Source: Candidatus Bathyarchaeota archaeon
GTDB lineage: Archaea; Thermoproteota; Bathyarchaeia; Bathyarchaeales; Bathycorpusculaceae
NCBI GenBank assembly: GCA_030627225.1
Contig: DAOUSM010000021.1
Location: forward strand, 1 to 9,358
Direction: 5' to 3'
DNA: 9,358 bases
A program made the translations under genes and the position numbers. The first letter of the stretch is position 1. The number at the start of each line of letters is the position of its first letter. The notes beneath the pieces are model-generated. The model was not told the origin of the DNA. It did no database searches and was given only the letters and a program-made list of their open reading frames with translations. Positions 1-6,842 of the stretch are shown one piece after another.

Positions 1-14
1 AGAGGTCTCAACAG

Positions 15-536
15 ATGTGCGTCTTAGGTAAAGACAAACTGAAAGAACTCATCGAAAAATACAAATGCATATACCCATACGACTACAACCTGCTCGACGG
101 AGACAGCTACGTCCTAACAGTCAAACAAGAAACAACCCTACACTATCTAGAACACAAAAACCTAACAACATACGAAATAGTCTTCACTCCACCAAACTAT
201 GTAGCCCATCTAACAGCCAAAAGCAAGTACGGACGCATGGGACTATCCTTCCTAAACGCAGCAAAAGTCCACAGCGGATTCGTCGGAAGACTAGCCCTAG
301 AACTCGTGAACCTAAGCAACGACCGTGTCCCAATCACAATCAAGCGGGGAGACCCCTTCATGCACATAGAATTCGTAACAAGAGAAGGCGAACCATCACC
401 ATACACTGGACAGTACCAATTCCAATACCTAACCGACGAGGAACTGCAAATGTATATTCCAATCCTGAAAAAGCTTTTCCCAAACTATGAAGAACTCGCT
501 AAGACATGGTTTAGAAACAAACGGTTGCCACCATAA
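15..536 (+). CDS. dcd: dCTP deaminase / dUTPase superfamily protein
   Basis: Probable dCTP deaminase-family enzyme, which would convert dCTP to dUTP (or both deaminate and hydrolyse, as some archaeal members do) in cytosolic pyrimidine nucleotide supply. The core motif KSKYGRMGL (residues 69-77) matches the family RSSLGR-type segment and keeps the Ser (S70) and Arg (R74). GRLALELVN (about 92-100) carries the Glu (E96) that activates water in deaminases. GDPFMHIEF (about 112-120) matches the late beta-strand, and GQYQFQ (about 131-136) stands where KYQGQ is usual. At 173 residues it is near the short end of the family. The ATG at 15 is preceded by an AGAGGT-like ribosome site at 1-6; the frame stays open to the window edge, but the N-terminus already aligns with the family start. 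Odd points: a second-position Lys replaces Ser in the RSS motif, and VHSG stands where IDPG is usual. The coding strand is unusually A/C-rich. Family sure; exact activity less so. Confidence 0.75.
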   Translation: MCVLGKDKLKELIEKYKCIYPYDYNLLDGDSYVLTVKQETTLHYLEHKNLTTYEIVFTPPNYVAHLTAKSKYGRMGLSFLNAAKVHSGFVGRLALELVNLSNDRVPITIKRGDPFMHIEFVTREGEPSPYTGQYQFQYLTDEELQMYIPILKKLFPNYEELAKTWFRNKRLPP

Positions 537-620
537 AAATAAGTTGAATACGGATTCTGATTTTCAAAAATTGATTTCAAATTCATAACCTTAATCAATA
601 GAAAGTCCTCAACAAAATTG

Positions 621-628
621 TTTAAATA
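621..628 (+). promoter_or_regulatory. Probable TATA box for rpl10e-ppsA
   Basis: TTTAAATA is an almost ideal archaeal TATA element, preceded by an A-rich stretch that could serve as the TFB recognition element. Its centre lies about 35 bases before the ATG at 660, which predicts transcription starting near 645-652. An upstream in-frame TTG at 618 would put coding sequence over this box, so the box argues against that longer reading. No other good promoter is visible in the 537-659 gap, which otherwise looks like plain AT-rich spacer with no stable hairpin or long T-tract. Confidence 0.6.
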
Positions 629-659
629 TCACGGTTATGGTATGCTAAGGGGAATATCG

Positions 660-1178
660 ATGCGCGCACACAATTACAGAGCCGTTAAGGGGCAGCCCTA
701 CACAAGAAAGAAGTTTATAGGGGGCTTTCCGCCTCCGAAAATAACCAAATTCACTATGGGAGACACTAAATCAGAATTCGAATATGAAGCCAAGCTCATA
801 GCCTTAGAAAAGGCTCAAATCCGTCACAATGCTTTAGAAGCGGCACGTATAGCAACAAACCGTTATTTAGGGGATAAGCTTTCGAAAAATTACTGTTTTC
901 GTGTTCTTCCTTATCCACATATGATCCTTAGGGAAAACAAAATGATTTTTGGTGCGCACGCCGACCGCCTTCAAGACGGGATGAAAAGGTCTTTCGGGAA
1001 ACCAATAGGAACCGCGGCGCGTGTAAAACCCAACCAAACAATCATGATAGTTAACGTGAATGAAGACGGCGTCCAAGCCGCCAAAGAGGCTCTGAAACGT
1101 GGAAGCGCCAAGCTTCCGATTACATGCAGAATAATCATCGAAAAAGTGCAAGCAACAGAAGAGGTGAAAACATCGTGA
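660..1178 (+). CDS. rpl10e: 50S ribosomal protein L10e (uL16 family)
   Basis: Archaeal/eukaryotic-type L10e, counterpart of bacterial L16, a large-subunit protein near the A-site tRNA elbow and peptidyl-transferase region. The 172-residue length is normal. Family landmarks are in order: YTRKKFIGG followed by PPKITKFTMGD (about residues 14-33), IRHNALEAARIATNRYL (about 54-70), LRENKMIFGAHADRLQDGMK (about 89-108), GKPIGTAARVK (about 112-122), and a C-terminal strand ending in KLPITCRIIIEK. The ATG at 660 is chosen because AAGGGGA lies at 647-653 at good spacing and because MRAHNYRAVKG aligns with known L10e N-termini; ATG 642 and TTG 618 are open in frame but less likely. Its stop TGA (1176-1178) overlaps the GTG start of ppsA, so the two are probably co-transcribed and translationally coupled. 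Very sure of identity. Confidence 0.96.
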   Translation: MRAHNYRAVKGQPYTRKKFIGGFPPPKITKFTMGDTKSEFEYEAKLIALEKAQIRHNALEAARIATNRYLGDKLSKNYCFRVLPYPHMILRENKMIFGAHADRLQDGMKRSFGKPIGTAARVKPNQTIMIVNVNEDGVQAAKEALKRGSAKLPITCRIIIEKVQATEEVKTS

Positions 1179-3655
1179 CAGAAATGAAAAAAGATTTGGT
1201 AATATGGTTTGAAAACCTGCGGAAAACAGATATTCCTTCTGTGGGCGGCAAAAACGCAAACCTAGGCGAGATGATAAATGCGGGCATACCAATTCCACCA
1301 GGCTTCGCCGTAACAGCCTACTCCTACAAGAAATTCATCGAAGAAACTGGCATATCCGCGAAAATTTACGAGATTATACGGGAAACAGTAACAGACCCAA
1401 ACGACCCGAAACAATATGAAATAGCTTCCAAAAAGATTCGCGAACTCATCGAATCAACACCCATGCCTAAAGACATCGAATATGCGACAAGGTCAGCTTA
1501 CGAAGAGTTATGCAGAAGGCTCAATACAAACGATGTTTTTGTTGCTATAAGGTCAAGCGCCACAGCCGAAGACTTGCCTGACGCATCCTTTGCAGGACAA
1601 CAAGAAACATTTCTAAACGTTAAGGGCATCGACGAAGTTCTTGAAAAAACCGTCAAATGCTGGTCAAGCCTCTTCACGCCACGAGCGATCTTCTATCGCG
1701 ATCAGAAAGGCTTTGCTCATGAAAAGGTCTTCATAAGTGTCGGAATCCAAAAGATGGTGAATGCAAAGGTTGCAGGCGTAATATTCACGATAAATCCCGT
1801 GACTGGCGACCCTGCCCAGATAGTTATTGAAGCCAATTATGGTTTGGGTGAATCTGTTGTTTCTGGAGCAGTTACCCCGGATGACTTTATTGTTGATAAA
1901 GCTACCCTAAACATAGTTGAGAGGCATGTAGCCAGAAAAACAGTGCAATACGTCCGCGACCCAAGCACTGGCAAAACAGTTCACATAGAAGTGCCCCCTG
2001 AAAAGCAAGAACAGCCATGCCTAAGCGATGAGGAAATTCTCAAACTTGCAGAACTAGCCAAACGCATCGAACAACTTTACGGAAAAGCCCAAGACATTGA
2101 ATGGGCAATCGACAGCGCCCTACCATTCCCAGATAACGTATTCATAGTGCAATCAAGACCCGAAACAGTTTGGAGCGTAAAACCTGCGCAGGCTCCAGTA
2201 AAAGTGGAAGCTGAGCTAACGAAGCGTGCCGAAATGTTAAAGGTTGTTGTTAAAGGGATTCCCGCTGGCAAGAGGAGTTATGGTATAGGCGTAGCAAAGG
2301 TTGTTTTAAATCCTGAAGAAGCCGCTAAAGTCATGGAGAAGGGTGATGTTCTTGTTACAGACATGACCAACCCAGATTATGTACCCTTCATGAAGCTTGC
2401 AGGCGCTATAGTCACAGACAAAGGCGGAATAACATGCCACGCAGCCATCGTAAGCCGAGAGCTGGGCATACCATGCGTTGTAGGAACAAGGAACGCTACA
2501 AAGCTTATGGACACTGGTAAAGAATACACTGTGGATTCAAGAAGCGGCGTTGTTTATGAAGGCATATTGCCAACTTTAACGGAACAGCTTTCATCCTCAA
2601 CTCAAGCAGCATCACCAATAGGCGCAATGGGCTCAGGCTCCGCAACACAAGTAGTGCCAGTAACAGCAACAAAAATCTACATGAACCTTGGAGTTCCCGA
2701 AAAAATTGAGGATTATAAAGACCTACCTTTCGAAGGCATAGGGCTCATGCGTATAGAATTCATTCTAGCCAGCTACGTAGGTGAACACCCGCTTTACCTT
2801 ATAGAAACTGGGCAAGCACAAAAATTTGTGGATAAACTAGCAGAGGGAATCGCAACGGTCGCAAGAGCTATACAGCCACGTCAAGTTGTTGTGCGTTTCA
2901 GCGACTTCAAAACAAACGAGTACAGAGAACTAAAAGGCGGCGAAAAATATGAAATTGTTGAAGCTAACCCGATGCTTGGATGGAGGGGATGCAGCCGCTA
3001 CATAAGCACATGGTACGAAAAAGCGTTCAGGCTTGAGTGTCAAACCATTAGGAAATGCCGCGAAGAATGGGGTCTCAAAAACGTCTGGGTTATGCTTCCC
3101 GTTGTGCGCACCGTTTGGGAAGCAAAAAAGTGTTTGGAGATTATGCATGAAGAAGGCTTAGAAAGGTCAAGGGACTTCAAAATATGGTTCATGGCCGAAA
3201 CACCATCAATCGCCATACTTGCAGACGAGTTCTCAAAACTATGCGACGGTTTCTCCATAGGCTCAAACGACATGACCCAAGGCATACTCATGATTGACAG
3301 AGACTCTGAACGCTTAGGGCAGATGGGATACTTCGACGAAAGAGACCCTGCTGTAAAAAGGATAATCGCCCATCTCATTAAGGTGGCCCACGAACATGGA
3401 TGCACAGTCTCCATATGCGGAGAAGCCCCTTCAAATCTACCAGACTTCACAGAATTTCTTGTAAGGGCTGGAATAGACAGCATCTCAGTAAACGCAGATG
3501 CAGTAATTGCCACCAAAAAACTCGTTGCAAGCATAGAACAGAAAATAATCCTGGAACGACTCGCGGAACAGCATGAAAGAGCCTTGGGGCATTCAATCCG
3601 AAAGCCAAAACAGGACTGGGAATGGACGCCCCGCTGGGATGAAACAATAAAGTAG
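1175..3655 (+). CDS. ppsA: Phosphoenolpyruvate synthase (pyruvate, water dikinase)
   Basis: PEP synthase converts pyruvate, ATP and water to phosphoenolpyruvate, AMP and phosphate, feeding gluconeogenesis; some archaea also run it toward pyruvate. The 826 residues match full-length archaeal enzymes. An N-terminal ATP-grasp-like domain has VGGKNANLGEM (about 24-34) and RSSATAEDLPDASFAGQQ from R126, and closes with VQSRPETVWS. The swivelling phosphohistidine domain holds TCHAAIVSRELGIP with phospho-carrier His422. After a Ser/Ala/Gly-rich linker (about 472-492) the C-terminal barrel has GIGLMRIEF, ANPMLGWRGCSRY, AETPSIAI, GSNDMTQG and ICGEAPSN with catalytic Cys748. The GTG at 1175 is preferred: GAGGTGAA at 1161-1168 is well spaced and GTGA overlaps the rpl10e stop. 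ATG 1184 is the alternative, and the frame also runs open upstream to 1124 inside rpl10e. No frameshift or missing catalytic residue is seen. Confidence 0.96.
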   Translation: MTEMKKDLVIWFENLRKTDIPSVGGKNANLGEMINAGIPIPPGFAVTAYSYKKFIEETGISAKIYEIIRETVTDPNDPKQYEIASKKIRELIESTPMPKDIEYATRSAYEELCRRLNTNDVFVAIRSSATAEDLPDASFAGQQETFLNVKGIDEVLEKTVKCWSSLFTPRAIFYRDQKGFAHEKVFISVGIQKMVNAKVAGVIFTINPVTGDPAQIVIEANYGLGESVVSGAVTPDDFIVDKATLNIVERHVARKTVQYVRDPSTGKTVHIEVPPEKQEQPCLSDEEILKLAELAKRIEQLYGKAQDIEWAIDSALPFPDNVFIVQSRPETVWSVKPAQAPVKVEAELTKRAEMLKVVVKGIPAGKRSYGIGVAKVVLNPEEAAKVMEKGDVLVTDMTNPDYVPFMKLAGAIVTDKGGITCHAAIVSRELGIPCVVGTRNATKLMDTGKEYTVDSRSGVVYEGILPTLTEQLSSSTQAASPIGAMGSGSATQVVPVTATKIYMNLGVPEKIEDYKDLPFEGIGLMRIEFILASYVGEHPLYLIETGQAQKFVDKLAEGIATVARAIQPRQVVVRFSDFKTNEYRELKGGEKYEIVEANPMLGWRGCSRYISTWYEKAFRLECQTIRKCREEWGLKNVWVMLPVVRTVWEAKKCLEIMHEEGLERSRDFKIWFMAETPSIAILADEFSKLCDGFSIGSNDMTQGILMIDRDSERLGQMGYFDERDPAVKRIIAHLIKVAHEHGCTVSICGEAPSNLPDFTEFLVRAGIDSISVNADAVIATKKLVASIEQKIILERLAEQHERALGHSIRKPKQDWEWTPRWDETIK

Positions 3656-3720
3656 CAAAATCTCCGCGGCAATTCCCCTAAAAACATGTTTCACCCCCCC
3701 GATGTTTTGAGCGTGTTTAC
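3656..3720. other. ppsA-dph2 intergenic spacer with palindrome and C7 tract
   Basis: This 65-base gap separates ppsA from dph2. It holds a perfect 10-base palindrome, AAACATGTTT (3682-3691), followed at once by seven consecutive C residues (3694-3700). There is no convincing TATA box or Shine-Dalgarno sequence directly before the dph2 ATG. The AT-rich palindrome could be an operator or simply chance. Whether dph2 has its own promoter here or is read through from ppsA cannot be decided by eye. Confidence 0.35.
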
Positions 3721-4722
3721 ATGAAACAATTCGATTTTGAAGAAGAAAGAATAAAACAAGAAATAACCAAGCTTGGAGCAAAACGCGTTTTAATTCAACT
3801 TCCTGAAGGTCTAAAACCAGAAGGACCCCGCCTAGCAAAGATTGTTGAAAAAACGGGTGCTTTACCCATAGTTTCTGCCGACCCATGTTATGGCGCCTGT
3901 GACTTGGCAACAGCCGAGGCTGAAAGCATAGGCGTGAACTTGATAATCCATTATGGGCATTCAAAACTGCTAAGGTATGAACGAGTGCCCACAATATACG
4001 TTGAAGCCAGAGCAACCGTAAAGGTGGATGATGCCGTCGAGAAAGCCTTGCCCATGCTGGAGAAATGGCATAAAATAGGTTTAACCACAACAGTTCAGCA
4101 TGTGCAAACACTCGACAACGTTAAAGAAATTCTGCTTCATGCCGGAAAAACTGTCATCATCGGTGATGCCGGACGCCTGGACTATCCAGGACAAGTGATT
4201 GGATGCGACTACAGTAACGCCAAATCGATAGCGAAAAACGTTGAGGCTTTTCTTTTCGTTGGTGGTGGGCGATTTCACGCTTTAGGCGTTGCCCTTTCAA
4301 CTTCAAAGCCGACAATAGTTGCTGATCCATATGAAGAAAGAGCGTATTCGGTTGATGAAGAGGCTAGAAAAATCCTTAAACAGCGGTGGGCAAGCATAGA
4401 AGAAGCCAAAAAAGCGAAAACCTTCGCGGTTCTAGTTGGATTAAAACCTGGACAGAAAAGACTGGAAGAAGCATTAGGCATAAAGGAAAAACTTGAAAAA
4501 AACGGGAAGACAACACATCTTTTCACCGTTAGAGATATCAACCCAGAAGTGCTCATGGAATTCCCAACTGTGGATGCCTATGTGAACACGGCTTGCCCAA
4601 GAGTATCCCTAGATGATGCTTCAAAATTCCAGAAGCCAGTGCTTACAATGACCGAGACACTTGTAGTTGTTGGCGAATTATCTTGGGAAGAATTATGCAG
4701 AAAAGGCTTATTCGAAAGCTAG
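3721..4722 (+). CDS. dph2: Diphthamide biosynthesis enzyme Dph2 (2-(3-amino-3-carboxypropyl)histidine synthase)
   Basis: Archaeal Dph2 carries out the first step of diphthamide synthesis: it transfers the 3-amino-3-carboxypropyl group of S-adenosylmethionine to a histidine of translation elongation factor 2, using a noncanonical radical-SAM 4Fe-4S cluster. Archaeal Dph2 acts as a homodimer. The 333-residue length is typical. All three cluster-cysteine regions are present, one in each repeated domain: DPCYGACD (C56 and C60), IGCDYSN (C162) and TACPRVSLDD (C292). Other landmarks are IQLPEGLK (about 25-32), YGHSKL (about 79-84) and FVGGGRFHALG (about 180-190). ATG 3721 has no clear Shine-Dalgarno sequence, so initiation may be leaderless or by read-through from ppsA. 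The last 28 bases overlap the start of the METTL5-like gene, which suggests coupling of two translation-modifying enzymes. Identity very sure. Confidence 0.95.
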   Translation: MKQFDFEEERIKQEITKLGAKRVLIQLPEGLKPEGPRLAKIVEKTGALPIVSADPCYGACDLATAEAESIGVNLIIHYGHSKLLRYERVPTIYVEARATVKVDDAVEKALPMLEKWHKIGLTTTVQHVQTLDNVKEILLHAGKTVIIGDAGRLDYPGQVIGCDYSNAKSIAKNVEAFLFVGGGRFHALGVALSTSKPTIVADPYEERAYSVDEEARKILKQRWASIEEAKKAKTFAVLVGLKPGQKRLEEALGIKEKLEKNGKTTHLFTVRDINPEVLMEFPTVDAYVNTACPRVSLDDASKFQKPVLTMTETLVVVGELSWEELCRKGLFES

Positions 4723-5381
4723 ATTTGGAGATGCTGCTCTCACAAGTTGAGCCGCACCCATCACCAAAACCAAGCCTCGAACAATACACAATTCCAGCAG
4801 ACGTTGCAGCAACCATACTCTACATTGCAGCTTACACGCACAACGACATAGTCGACAAAACAGTTTTGGATTTAGGCTGCGGCACTGGAAGACTGGCCCT
4901 GGGTGCAGCTTTTCTGGGCGCAAAACAAGTTGTAGGTGTGGACATAGACAAAACTGCAATAAAAGTGGCTTGTGAAAACTCAGTGAAGACCGGGTTAAAA
5001 AATAGGGTGCAGTGGATTGCTGCAGATATAGACGTTGTGCATGGAAAATTTGACACTGTTTTGCAGAATCCACCATTTGGCGTGCAAAGGCGAAAGGCTG
5101 ACCGCAAATTTTTAGAGAAAGCCTTGGAAGTAGGCGAAATAATTTACTCTCTTCACAAGAGCTCACGCAAAGACAAAGTGTTCATTAAAAAATTGAAGAC
5201 CCGTGGAACCAACATTGTGTCGGTTTCCCCATCTTCCTTCATCGAAAAGTTTGTTGGGGAACATGGTGGAACAATTAGGGCGGTTTACGCCATGTTAATG
5301 ACCGTTCCACACATGTTCAACTTTCACACGAAGCGAAAACACGAGTTCGTGGTTGATTTATATGTTATAAAGGGAGAGTGA
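4695..5381 (+). CDS. METTL5-like SAM-dependent RNA N6-adenine methyltransferase (COG2263-type)
   Basis: Rossmann-fold methyltransferase of the METTL5 type. The human relative makes one m6A in 18S rRNA together with TRMT112; an rRNA or other structured-RNA target is inferred here, and no Trm112 gene lies in the window. An N-terminal helix precedes LEQYTIPADVAA (about 29-40), the family's Y-T/S-T-P-like entry. SAM motif I is VLDLGCGTG (57-65), motif II is VGVDIDKTA with D83 and D85, and the catalytic motif NPPFG (125-129) is diagnostic for N6-adenine or exocyclic amino methylation. The C-terminus has VPHMFNFHTKR. The ATG at 4695 is 28 bases inside dph2, with GGGAAG a few bases upstream; an in-frame TTG at 4683 is less likely. 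The stop forms a GTGA overlap with the next gene. Length 228 residues, close to METTL5 proteins. Family sure, substrate unproven. Confidence 0.88.
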   Translation: MQKRLIRKLDLEMLLSQVEPHPSPKPSLEQYTIPADVAATILYIAAYTHNDIVDKTVLDLGCGTGRLALGAAFLGAKQVVGVDIDKTAIKVACENSVKTGLKNRVQWIAADIDVVHGKFDTVLQNPPFGVQRRKADRKFLEKALEVGEIIYSLHKSSRKDKVFIKKLKTRGTNIVSVSPSSFIEKFVGEHGGTIRAVYAMLMTVPHMFNFHTKRKHEFVVDLYVIKGE

Positions 5382-6166
5382 AAACTATAGTCACTAAAAT
5401 ATCGGTTTGCCTTGAGGCAGGTCCTGAAGGAACGGGTGCCTTTGTTCCAAGCTGTCCTGGCTGCTGGGTTTTCGGGCGAACACCGGAAAGAGCCTTAATG
5501 AAAGTAAAGATTGCAGTTGCTGAATGGTTTGAATGGTTGGAGAAACATGGAGAGCAAGTATCAGCCGAGGCGAAAGATTTTGAGGTAGAAGTCGCCGAGA
5601 TGCTGAGAGTTGACTATAATCCCGTTGAAGCTGGCAAACCAGAACCGCTCTTTTGGTCTGAGGTACGTCCAATCACTAAAAAAGACATTGCAAGAACCAT
5701 CCGTTTGATGACGTATTCCCGTGAAGATTTGCTGAAGCTCGTTTCCGACATAAGCAACGAATGTCTTGATTGGTTGCCTCCCCAAAAGCCTCGCACAATA
5801 AGAAACTGTTTACGACACATAGCATATGTTGAACCATGGTATATAACTCGCTTAAACGTTGACCTACCAAGCAAGTATCCAATAAATGTGTTTAAAATGC
5901 TTGATTACACACGTAAAATAGTGGTGGACTATTTAAGAGGCTTCCCGCGCGATAAAATGCGTGGTATTTTTCAACCCAAGAAAGACCTAAGTCCTATATG
6001 TAATCTGTGGACGGCGAGAAAAGTATTGCGGAGATTGGTAGATCATGAAAGGCTTCACGCAAAATACATAGAAAAAGTGTTACAGATGTACGAGGAGAAG
6101 AAGCATGCTGTGTTTAGTCAAAGCAAATCAAAAGGTTTATTGAGAGGTGTGAAGGAGTACAGGTAG
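5378..6166 (+). CDS. HicB-like domain fused to DinB-like putative metal-binding domain
   Basis: Two-domain protein of unknown role. Residues 1-75 resemble the HicB-like fold: an N-terminal strand TKISVCLEAGPEGTGAFVPSC, then PGCWVFGRTPERAL, which matches the HicB pattern of 'PGC..G.T.EEAL', and an amphipathic helix. Residues about 99-245 resemble the DinB/YfiT four-helix bundle: MTYSREDLLKLV, a WLPP turn, RHIAYVEPWYITRL and DHERLHAKYIEKV. H147, H223 and H227 fit the three-histidine metal site of that superfamily, whose known members include thiol-dependent transferases and many uncharacterised proteins. The GTG at 5378 is set by the GTGA overlap with the methylase stop and by the HicB N-terminal alignment; GGAG lies only one base before it, so coupling rather than free initiation is likely. 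No hicA toxin gene is nearby, so an antitoxin role is doubtful. Domain calls are good; function unknown. Confidence 0.75.
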   Translation: MKTIVTKISVCLEAGPEGTGAFVPSCPGCWVFGRTPERALMKVKIAVAEWFEWLEKHGEQVSAEAKDFEVEVAEMLRVDYNPVEAGKPEPLFWSEVRPITKKDIARTIRLMTYSREDLLKLVSDISNECLDWLPPQKPRTIRNCLRHIAYVEPWYITRLNVDLPSKYPINVFKMLDYTRKIVVDYLRGFPRDKMRGIFQPKKDLSPICNLWTARKVLRRLVDHERLHAKYIEKVLQMYEEKKHAVFSQSKSKGLLRGVKEYR

Positions 6167-6191
6167 ATTCATCTGAATGTTTGGTTTCAGT

Positions 6192-6205
6192 AATGCTTAA
6201 GCATT
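6192..6205. promoter_or_regulatory. 14-base perfect palindrome upstream of csl4 (candidate operator)
   Basis: AATGCTTAAGCATT reads the same on both strands and lies in the 73-base gap between the HicB-DinB gene and csl4, centred about 41 bases before the csl4 ATG. A GTATAG element at 6211-6216 and an AAAAGGGA ribosome site at 6227-6234 follow, so the palindrome sits where an archaeal regulator could block or assist TBP/TFB binding. A chance origin cannot be excluded in AT-rich DNA. Confidence 0.35.
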
Positions 6206-6239
6206 TGATTGTATAGACTTCGTGATAAAAGGGATTTAA

Positions 6240-6821
6240 ATGAGTTCACGGTCATCGGAACGGAAAAGTGGTCGATTCGTGTTGCCAGGCGAACGCCTAG
6301 GCGTGATTGAAGAGTTTATCCCGGACGCTGGGACATATGTAAAAGATGGAGTTATATACTCGAAAGTTGTTGGTCGTGCTTTACTTGATCTTTTAAACAA
6401 ACGTGTCTCGGTTTATTCGCTGGTTCATGTAGCAAGAGTTCCGAAGGTTGGAAGCATAGTCTTAGGGCAAGTTTCAAACGTTCAAACCCAAAATGCTGGC
6501 GTACGCATCTTTAAAATAGGTAAGATGCTGCTTTCAGGCTTTTTCACAGGTATCCTACACATTTCTGATGTGCAGCTGAGATATGTTGAATCAATGTTTG
6601 ATGTCTGTAAACCTGGAGACATCATAAGAGCCGAGGTAATAAGCGAAAAAAACAGAGTTTACCATTTATCAACTAAGGATAAGGATTTAGGCGTGGTTTA
6701 CGCCTTTTGTTCGCGATGTGGTCACATGTTAGAGCTGAGGCGTCAGATGATGCACTGTCCGAGATGTGGGAAGATTGAAAAGCGAAAAACGGCACTAGAT
6801 TATGGGAAAGGAATAATTTAA
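6240..6821 (+). CDS. csl4: Exosome complex RNA-binding subunit Csl4
   Basis: Csl4 is a cap subunit of the archaeal exosome, sitting on the Rrp41-Rrp42 ring to recruit RNA (and DnaG) for 3'-5' degradation and tailing. Three parts are visible in 193 residues. The N-terminal domain has PGERLGVIEEFIPDAGTYV then DGVIYSKVVG (about 16-45). The central S1 RNA-binding fold runs about 67-150, with VGSIVLGQVSNV, FFTGILHISDVQ and GDIIRAEVIS. The C-terminal zinc ribbon has two CxxC pairs, C157/C160 and C173/C176. A short basic, Ser-rich tail precedes the first domain. AAAAGGGA at 6227-6234 supports the ATG at 6240. rpoL follows after 21 bases, the common archaeal csl4-rpoL pairing, so the two are likely one transcript. 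Identity sure. Confidence 0.94.
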   Translation: MSSRSSERKSGRFVLPGERLGVIEEFIPDAGTYVKDGVIYSKVVGRALLDLLNKRVSVYSLVHVARVPKVGSIVLGQVSNVQTQNAGVRIFKIGKMLLSGFFTGILHISDVQLRYVESMFDVCKPGDIIRAEVISEKNRVYHLSTKDKDLGVVYAFCSRCGHMLELRRQMMHCPRCGKIEKRKTALDYGKGII

Positions 6822-6842
6822 CCTTGGAAAGGGGATAATGTA

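Noticed and set aside
65..490. 141-codon plus-strand frame overlapping the dCTP deaminase-like gene
   Set aside because: Rich in Pro/Arg/Thr/Asn with no recognisable motif; it is the shifted frame of the A/C-rich gene at 15-536, which has clear family motifs.
618..659. Longer L10e reading from TTG 618 or ATG 642
   Set aside because: The TTG overlaps a near-consensus TATA box, and family N-termini align with the ATG at 660, which has a well-spaced AAGGGGA.
537..659. C/D box small RNA or tRNA in the larger gaps (also 3656-3720, 6167-6239, 9160-9224)
   Set aside because: Isolated CTGA and TGAT words occur but no paired C/D/C'/D' layout, and no cloverleaf or GTTC-type T-loop is visible.
3040..3687. 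215-codon minus-strand frame antisense to ppsA
   Set aside because: Ser/Phe-rich shadow composition; the opposite strand encodes conserved PEP synthase motifs throughout the same stretch.
3593..4111. 172-codon minus-strand frame antisense to the ppsA end and dph2
   Set aside because: Leu/Arg/His-rich shadow with no family features; it lies over the conserved first cysteine region of dph2.
5378..5610. A HicAB toxin-antitoxin pair
   Set aside because: Only the HicB-like half is present and it is fused to a DinB-like domain; no small HicA-like ORF with its GSH motif is found on either side.
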